NCBI GenBank assembly: GCA_964624795.1
Contig: CAZUZS010000014.1
Span: forward strand, 11,340 to 75,339
Direction of reading: 5' to 3'
From: CAZUZS01 sp964624795
GTDB lineage: Bacteria > Calditrichota > Calditrichia > RBG-13-44-9
DNA: 64,000 bases
The notes under the pieces were generated by a model that was given only the letters and a program-made list of their open reading frames with translations, was not told where the DNA came from and made no database searches. Below, in pieces: positions 61,851 to 64,000 of the stretch; the first letter of the stretch is position 1; each line of letters begins with the position of its first letter. The position numbers and the translations under genes were made by a program.

Positions 61851-62537
61851 ATGGCTGATATAAATTCTGCAAAGACAGGCAACGGGGTGTGGTCGCATAT
61901 CTTTTCCGGAACCGGGATTGGTTTGCTGGTCGGCATCATCGTCGGCATGTCGGTTTCACCGGTAGTTTCTGTCATTCTTGGTGCGCTGGCCTCCATGCTG
62001 GCCGCTTTTCTGGGCCTGCAGGGTGGGGGAGACCCGGCGACTGAGGGAGAAAAAGCCCTGATGCGAATCCGGGTAAACGGCATCCGTATTGGCAGTTTCG
62101 GGTTCGCATGCGTTGCCGGCATACTATTCGGCCTGTTTATTCGCTCGCATGAAGTGCTATCCATTCCGGTGGAAACACAGGTTGCAAAGTGGACCTCAGC
62201 AGGTTATCCGGAACCCGAAGCGCGACAAATTGTAGCATTCCAGAAGCTGGGAATCAAACCGCAAGGCCGGGATATTATGATTTCCGAAACCCAGAAGGCA
62301 CACAGCAGCAGCCTTTTTAGCAATTTAACGGAAATCGATCTCTGCAATGAGATTTCAATGGAGCGTTTTGGAAATGATCCGGAAAAAACCTTGCGGGCTT
62401 ACCGCCGCCAGGACAATGAAAAGCTTACCGCTTTCGCGGATGCAGTGGAAAAACTGCCCGCCGAAAATCAGGCACAAATTTTAAAAGCAATGGAGGAGGT
62501 GTTATGCGAGCTGCAAAACCCGCCATCAAATCAGTAA
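61851..62537 (+). CDS. Membrane protein of unknown function
   Basis: The product is 228 residues. The ATG at 61851 has AAAGGAGAAA directly upstream. Two closely spaced helices (about 18-50, IGLLVGIIVGMSVSPVVSVILGALASMLAAFLGL) and a third near 80-100 are visible. The C-terminal 120 residues are soluble and helical (ETQVAKWTSAGYPEPEARQI). It overlaps the next gene by 34 bases, so the two are probably coupled. No family is recognised. Confidence 0.75.
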   Translation: MADINSAKTGNGVWSHIFSGTGIGLLVGIIVGMSVSPVVSVILGALASMLAAFLGLQGGGDPATEGEKALMRIRVNGIRIGSFGFACVAGILFGLFIRSHEVLSIPVETQVAKWTSAGYPEPEARQIVAFQKLGIKPQGRDIMISETQKAHSSSLFSNLTEIDLCNEISMERFGNDPEKTLRAYRRQDNEKLTAFADAVEKLPAENQAQILKAMEEVLCELQNPPSNQ

Positions 62538-63982
62538 TAAATTATGGATTTTCCCTGTTTTATTATATTGGAATTTTGGGACTGGCGGTGATGTATCCGG
62601 CAGCAGCGGTCTTTGGCCAGTCAGCATCGCCGCAGGAAAGCGCAAAGTCGGTGGTAAAGATTACATGTAAGATGTCCGGTGAGGTATCCGCTGCCACCGG
62701 TTTTGTCTGGTCCAAATCGACTTATGTAGTAACCGCGCTTCATGCGGTAGCCGGTTGTGATAAAATTACAGTTTATTCGGAAAGTGAAAAGGATGAAACC
62801 GGGGCGCAAGTCGTTGCAGTGTATAAAGAAGCCGACCTGGCGTTATTGAAGCTGGACAGGGATTTGAAACTCAAACCGCTTGGTGTCACCGCCGCCGCTG
62901 CCGGCATTAATGAGGAACATTCCATCTGGGGATACCCGCGCGACGTGGCGACCATGCAGGGGGACGATATAAAATTCTCCAAAAGTCTTACGGCAAATCC
63001 CACATTGAAAAACATATTTAAAAGCCCCGCCCAGTTTAAAAAAATTGTCGGGACGCAGGGTTATCCGCAACTGGATGCCCAAATTCTGCGGGTTGGTTCC
63101 ATTATTCAGCCCGGACATTCCGGTGCACCTATTTTTAATGACAAGGGATTCGTGGTGGGTATCGCCGACGGCGGGTTGCGGGAAGGCATTGCACGAATTA
63201 ACTGGGCCATTCCTGCAAGCGTCTATTTGCCAAACCTGCCGGATTCAAAAGATGCTATTCCCCACAGACCTTCTGTTCAAAACACGCTGTTCAGCACGCA
63301 TGTTGAGGATCGGCAGGTCAACTTCGATGCCCATAAAGGGGAAACTGCAGATGCCGGGGAACAGCCGGCGGCGGAAAATGTCCTGCACCTGGTCGGGAGC
63401 GCTTCGGTGAGTGATATTATCAGCACCAAACCGGACGAAGACTTGCAGGATTATTACCGGCAGATTGATTCTGTTAAGCAGGAAACCGGTCAGGATCTGG
63501 GGCAGGCGATGATCGATATTTACGAAGATTATCAGACAGGCGCCACGGTTGCCGTTCCCCACGATATTAATCTGGAATACGATGCGGAATACAGAACGCT
63601 GGAAGCCTGGACGGATAACGACAAGATTGAAATGATCGTGCAGATCATCGATAACGATACATGGGACGAGGGAATGGAAACCATGAAGGATTTTGATGCC
63701 TATCTCGTCGGAGATGAGAATTGGCAGCCCGATCCGGAGCAGCAGGATGAACAGGAGTATGACAAAACCGAAAATTTCTGGTACCTGGATAAAAGCCGGG
63801 TTCTGAAGGATGAAAACGGAGAAATCACTGGGCAGATGCTGGCCACTTTGATAATAGATCAGAACGATTTTCTGGGCGCCGGCGTTATCATCCATGATTT
63901 ATCCGACCTGACCGATAAGGAAATCGTTATGCTGCACACCATGCTGATTTGCGCGGAACTGGCAAATTTTGCCATCGATTAA
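62504..63982 (+). CDS. Secreted trypsin-like serine protease with long acidic C-terminal region
   Basis: The product is 492 residues, with GGAGGAGG before the ATG. A signal peptide covers about 1-38 (up to AVFGQ). A trypsin-like domain (about 43-245) has His80 (VVTALHAV), Asp111 (EADLALLKL) and Ser206 (PGHSGAPIF), as in HtrA/DegP-type proteases. No PDZ domain is seen. The C-terminal 230 residues are very acidic (Asp/Glu-rich) and unassigned. The start overlaps the upstream membrane protein gene by 34 bases. Probably periplasmic or surface-exposed; target unknown. Confidence 0.85.
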   Translation: MRAAKPAIKSVINYGFSLFYYIGILGLAVMYPAAAVFGQSASPQESAKSVVKITCKMSGEVSAATGFVWSKSTYVVTALHAVAGCDKITVYSESEKDETGAQVVAVYKEADLALLKLDRDLKLKPLGVTAAAAGINEEHSIWGYPRDVATMQGDDIKFSKSLTANPTLKNIFKSPAQFKKIVGTQGYPQLDAQILRVGSIIQPGHSGAPIFNDKGFVVGIADGGLREGIARINWAIPASVYLPNLPDSKDAIPHRPSVQNTLFSTHVEDRQVNFDAHKGETADAGEQPAAENVLHLVGSASVSDIISTKPDEDLQDYYRQIDSVKQETGQDLGQAMIDIYEDYQTGATVAVPHDINLEYDAEYRTLEAWTDNDKIEMIVQIIDNDTWDEGMETMKDFDAYLVGDENWQPDPEQQDEQEYDKTENFWYLDKSRVLKDENGEITGQMLATLIIDQNDFLGAGVIIHDLSDLTDKEIVMLHTMLICAELANFAID

Positions 63983-64000
63983 TGCCGGTCATCTCGATAC

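Noticed and set aside
1..64000. Searched by eye for tRNA T-loops, RNase P, SRP and tmRNA signatures, CRISPR repeats and transposases
   Set aside because: No convincing instance was found. A weak or divergent RNA gene could still be missed without a covariance search.

Overview
The window is one scaffold piece with a 100-N join at 50691-50790. It comes from a Gram-negative-type bacterium that most resembles the FCB group (Calditrichota / KSB1 / Ignavibacteria-like). The evidence is a very large secreted subtilase with FG-GAP repeats and a C-terminal sorting-type domain, an LptE-like lipoprotein, an M64 peptidase, sigma-54 activators and several orphan PEP/pyruvate-binding (PPDK_N) proteins. 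This placement is inference: no rRNA, tRNA or ribosomal protein gene is present, and I see no CRISPR array, insertion sequence or prophage.

Layout. 1-9935: a truncated sensor histidine kinase, then, divergently, a sigma-54 activator without receiver, an LptE-like lipoprotein, a TPR protein with an acidic linker, the secreted subtilase and dephospho-CoA kinase (with an unusual P-loop). 10489-16875: a glutamate dehydrogenase followed by two translationally coupled PPDK_N proteins, the second a GAF / PPDK_N / nucleotidyltransferase fusion. 16876-18261: a long stretch with no convincing gene, holding a REP-like inverted repeat. 18262-32802: a GAF sigma-54 activator, a -24/-12-like promoter and an eleven-gene operon (pseudo-receiver, sugar oxidoreductase, aminotransferase, phosphosulfolactate synthase ComA, phosphosulfolactate phosphatase ComB, ATP-grasp ligase, methyltransferase, FemAB-like acyltransferase, second aminotransferase, a GT4-GT2 fusion and a GT4). 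32851-36917 (minus strand): metallophosphoesterase, a possible 66-residue protein and a double-receiver PPDK_N protein. 37507-38859: a second, different glutamate dehydrogenase, divergent from that PPDK_N gene. 39160-45721: an M64 peptidase and a MacAB-type exporter. 46261-50663: a two-gene (R)-2-hydroxyacyl-CoA-dehydratase-activator-like system. 50964-56136: methyltransferase, EEP hydrolase, cardiolipin synthase, and a DHH phosphodiesterase next to a diadenylate cyclase. 56546-63982: small membrane proteins (CPBP, DUF2752, RDD, PrsW and others) and a trypsin-like protease.

Two things stand out. First, the 20-33 kb operon places the two enzymes that make 3-sulfolactate (ComA and ComB) in translational or close contact with an ATP-grasp ligase, among amino-sugar and glycosyltransferase genes, without the later coenzyme M genes. 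I infer a pathway that attaches sulfolactate to an amino sugar or another glycoconjugate. Second, three orphan PPDK_N proteins share a C-terminal module (GRWG(S/T) ... G(T/S)HFF). They lack the phosphohistidine and PEP-barrel domains of PEP synthase, carry signalling or nucleotidyltransferase domains, and sit beside both glutamate dehydrogenase genes, which suggests an undescribed regulatory system tied to carbon/nitrogen metabolism.
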